5,809 nt of DNA from Heliobacteriaceae bacterium (lineage in GTDB: Bacteria; Cyanobacteriota; Vampirovibrionia; Gastranaerophilales; Gastranaerophilaceae): NCBI GenBank assembly GCA_031267015.1, contig JAIRZW010000142.1, forward strand, positions 1 to 5,809, in the 5' to 3' direction. The notes beneath the pieces were generated by a model, which saw only the letters and a list, made by a program, of their open reading frames with translations, was not told the origin of the DNA and did not search any database. The stretch's first letter is position 1. The number at the start of each line of letters is the position of its first letter. This document shows positions 5,063 through 5,809 of the stretch, piece by piece. Both the position numbers and the translations under genes were made by a program.

Positions 5063-5718
5063 TTTAGTTCTTCTGTAACAATATATCCCTGGCCCTTGTC
5101 GATTTGGCGCCGGATTGGTTTGTCGGTTTCGTCAAACCAGGTTGTAACTGCGGCTTTTTTCTCAAATTTTTCTATAAAATTCCCGTCCGCGTCGAAGCGC
5201 ATGGTCACTTTTGTACCCTCGGGCCGGAAGGAGTAATCAACCTGGCTTATGTTGTCATTGTGGTGGTATGCATATTTTTTCTTGACAGATGCGGTTACTT
5301 TTTCGTGGTTTTCGTGGTTAACCTCGTTTTCTTCAATAATCCGCCCGTCTTCATCGAGTTTTCTGTTGCGCATCCAGCCGGGCGCGCTTTCGAGAGTCAT
5401 AACCAGATTGCCGTAAGCATCGTATTGTTTTTTGATGTTACCGCCGTTTTCAGTGTCTTCCATGATAATGCTGCCGTTGCCATAGAAAAATTCCGTAAAT
5501 TTTTCCGTGGTGCCGTCAGGGTTTTCAATAGTAACCAACCGCGACTTTTCGTCGGAAAGCTCGGTAATCTTTGTCCCGTCGGGTTTGGTTTCTATTGTCA
5601 AAAGCTGACCGTTTGAAACGTACAGCTGCTCAACTATTGAACCGTCTTCTTTTTGAGTCCGCTGAATATCTTTAGGCACGTCTGGTTTGGCAGGTTGTTT
5701 TTTATTTTTTCCGAACAT
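5059..5718 (-). CDS. Hypothetical cytoplasmic protein with YD-like repeats
   Basis: This 219-residue protein has a basic N-terminus (MFGKNKKQPAKP) but no signal peptide or membrane segment. It is built of imperfect ~20-residue units with an acidic-Gly turn followed by beta-prone residues: KEDGSIVEQ (23-31), KPDGTKITE (45-53), NPDGTTEKF (66-74), YDAYGNLVMTLE (99-110), LDEDGRIIEENE (121-132), RPEGTKVTM (165-173) and FDADGNFIEKFE (175-186). The pattern resembles YD/RHS-type or MORN-variant beta-hairpin repeats. It is far too short for an Rhs protein and has no toxin-like C-terminus. No function is assigned. The ATG at 5718 lies seven bases below a consensus TATAAT with no Shine-Dalgarno, so a leaderless mRNA is likely. 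No other Met codon precedes residue 86, so the start is fairly secure. It is divergent from the gene at 5757, and its 3' end abuts the mobile element. Confidence 0.8.
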   Translation of the reverse strand: MFGKNKKQPAKPDVPKDIQRTQKEDGSIVEQLYVSNGQLLTIETKPDGTKITELSDEKSRLVTIENPDGTTEKFTEFFYGNGSIIMEDTENGGNIKKQYDAYGNLVMTLESAPGWMRNRKLDEDGRIIEENEVNHENHEKVTASVKKKYAYHHNDNISQVDYSFRPEGTKVTMRFDADGNFIEKFEKKAAVTTWFDETDKPIRRQIDKGQGYIVTEELN

Positions 5719-5725
5719 GTTTAGT

Positions 5726-5750
5726 ATTATAGCACATGATGTGATATAAT
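5726..5750. promoter_or_regulatory. 25-bp palindrome joining two divergent -10 boxes, possible operator
   Basis: The sequence reads ATTATA, G, CACAT, G, ATGTG, A, TATAAT, and is symmetric about position 5738 with one mismatched pair (5732/5744). The outer arms are the -10 boxes of the two divergent genes and the inner arms CACAT/ATGTG form a dyad. The symmetry could reflect a bidirectional promoter, a dimeric repressor site, or both. Confidence 0.6.
5742..5750 (+). promoter_or_regulatory. Plus-strand extended -10 promoter of the right-edge gene
   Basis: TG (5742-5743), A, TATAAT (5745-5750) is a consensus extended -10. No good -35 is visible at the usual distance. ATG 5757 follows after GACAAT, again placing the start of transcription at about the start codon. 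Confidence 0.6.
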
Positions 5751-5756
5751 GACAAT

Positions 5757-5809
5757 ATGAGAAAATTATTAAAAAATTTCTGGATTGCTTCGCTTGGCTT
5801 GACAGCCGC
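5757..5809 (+). CDS. N-terminus of a probable exported protein (runs off the right edge)
   Basis: Seventeen complete codons are visible: MRKLLKNFWIASLGLTA. A basic start followed by a hydrophobic stretch resembles a signal peptide or membrane anchor. There is no Shine-Dalgarno upstream, only GACAAT between a consensus TATAAT and the ATG, so leaderless translation is predicted. The product cannot be identified from this fragment. It is divergent from the YD-like gene, with 38 bp between the two start codons. Confidence 0.55.
   Translation, partial: MRKLLKNFWIASLGLTA

Larger units (their letters stand above)
5726..5755 (-). promoter_or_regulatory. Minus-strand promoter of the YD-like gene
   Basis: Read on the minus strand, TTGTCA (5755-5750) is followed after 18 bp by TATAAT (5731-5726), preceded by TG-C as an extended -10. 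Only ACTAAAC separates the -10 box from the ATG at 5718. Transcription should therefore begin at or beside the start codon. Confidence 0.7.

Noticed and set aside
5054..5067. 14-bp perfect palindrome CTAAATTAATTTAG at the end of the YD-like gene
   Set aside because: It is explained by the junction of the MITE end, its target duplication and AT-rich coding sequence. No separate function is needed.
5281..5300. TTGACAG...GGTTAC resembling the pilin promoter region
   Set aside because: It lies within coding sequence of the minus-strand gene, with no -10 box at suitable spacing.
5104..5616. Long plus-strand open frame (170 codons) with hydrophobic stretches
   Set aside because: It lies wholly antisense to the YD-like gene, has no ribosome binding site, and its composition is a reverse-complement artefact of the repeat-rich coding strand.

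Overview
The window looks like a chromosomal fragment of a gut-type bacterium with many type IV pilin-like proteins. My best guess is Candidatus Gastranaerophilales (Melainabacteria/Vampirovibrionia). This rests on the prepilin N-terminus FTLAEVLITLGIIG and the downstream 'YDMNGLGRPNQ.GKDIGFV' segment, which I associate from memory with that group. It is an inference, not a database result. Promoters are sigma70-like (TTGACA/TACAAT, TG-n-TATAAT).

Layout, left to right. (1) 3-275: the C-terminal end of an unrecognised protein whose frame is open to the left edge. (2) 380-1351: a prepilin-type protein with a C-terminal DUF1566/Lcl_C-like (C-type-lectin-like) domain. Its signal region carries an unusual 84-nt in-frame insertion holding a strong palindrome and a second FTLAE motif. 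(3) 1462-2745 and 2749-3798: hom and thrC, a tight two-gene threonine-biosynthesis operon; thrB is not in the window. (4) 3892-4776: a close paralogue of the first pilin-like gene, with a related promoter and leader. (5) 4832-5062: a small non-autonomous transposable element (MITE). It is 215 bp long with perfect 22-bp terminal inverted repeats, an exact 8-bp target-site duplication, and nested palindromes inside. (6) 5059-5718 on the minus strand: a cytoplasmic YD-repeat-like protein. (7) 5757-5809: the N-terminus of a probable exported protein running off the right edge.

The most striking observation is that the two pilin-like proteins are nearly identical up to their last ~40 codons and then become hypervariable without any indel. 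In the 23-codon core (1262-1330 versus 4687-4755), 18 of 23 residues differ. Substitutions fall mostly at codon positions 1 and 2 (27) rather than 3 (5). In the 30 codons just upstream only 3 residues differ, and most changes are at third positions. Hypervariability at the 3' end of a C-type-lectin-like domain, with third codon bases retained, is what variable regions (VRs) of a diversity-generating retroelement (DGR) look like. No reverse transcriptase or template repeat lies in this window, so any DGR would have to act from elsewhere in the genome.

The right end adds a second point of interest. The divergent genes at 5718 and 5757 start only 38 bp apart and share a 25-bp near-perfect palindrome whose outer arms are the two -10 boxes. 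Each start codon lies 6-7 nt beyond its TATAAT with no Shine-Dalgarno, so both mRNAs are predicted to be leaderless.
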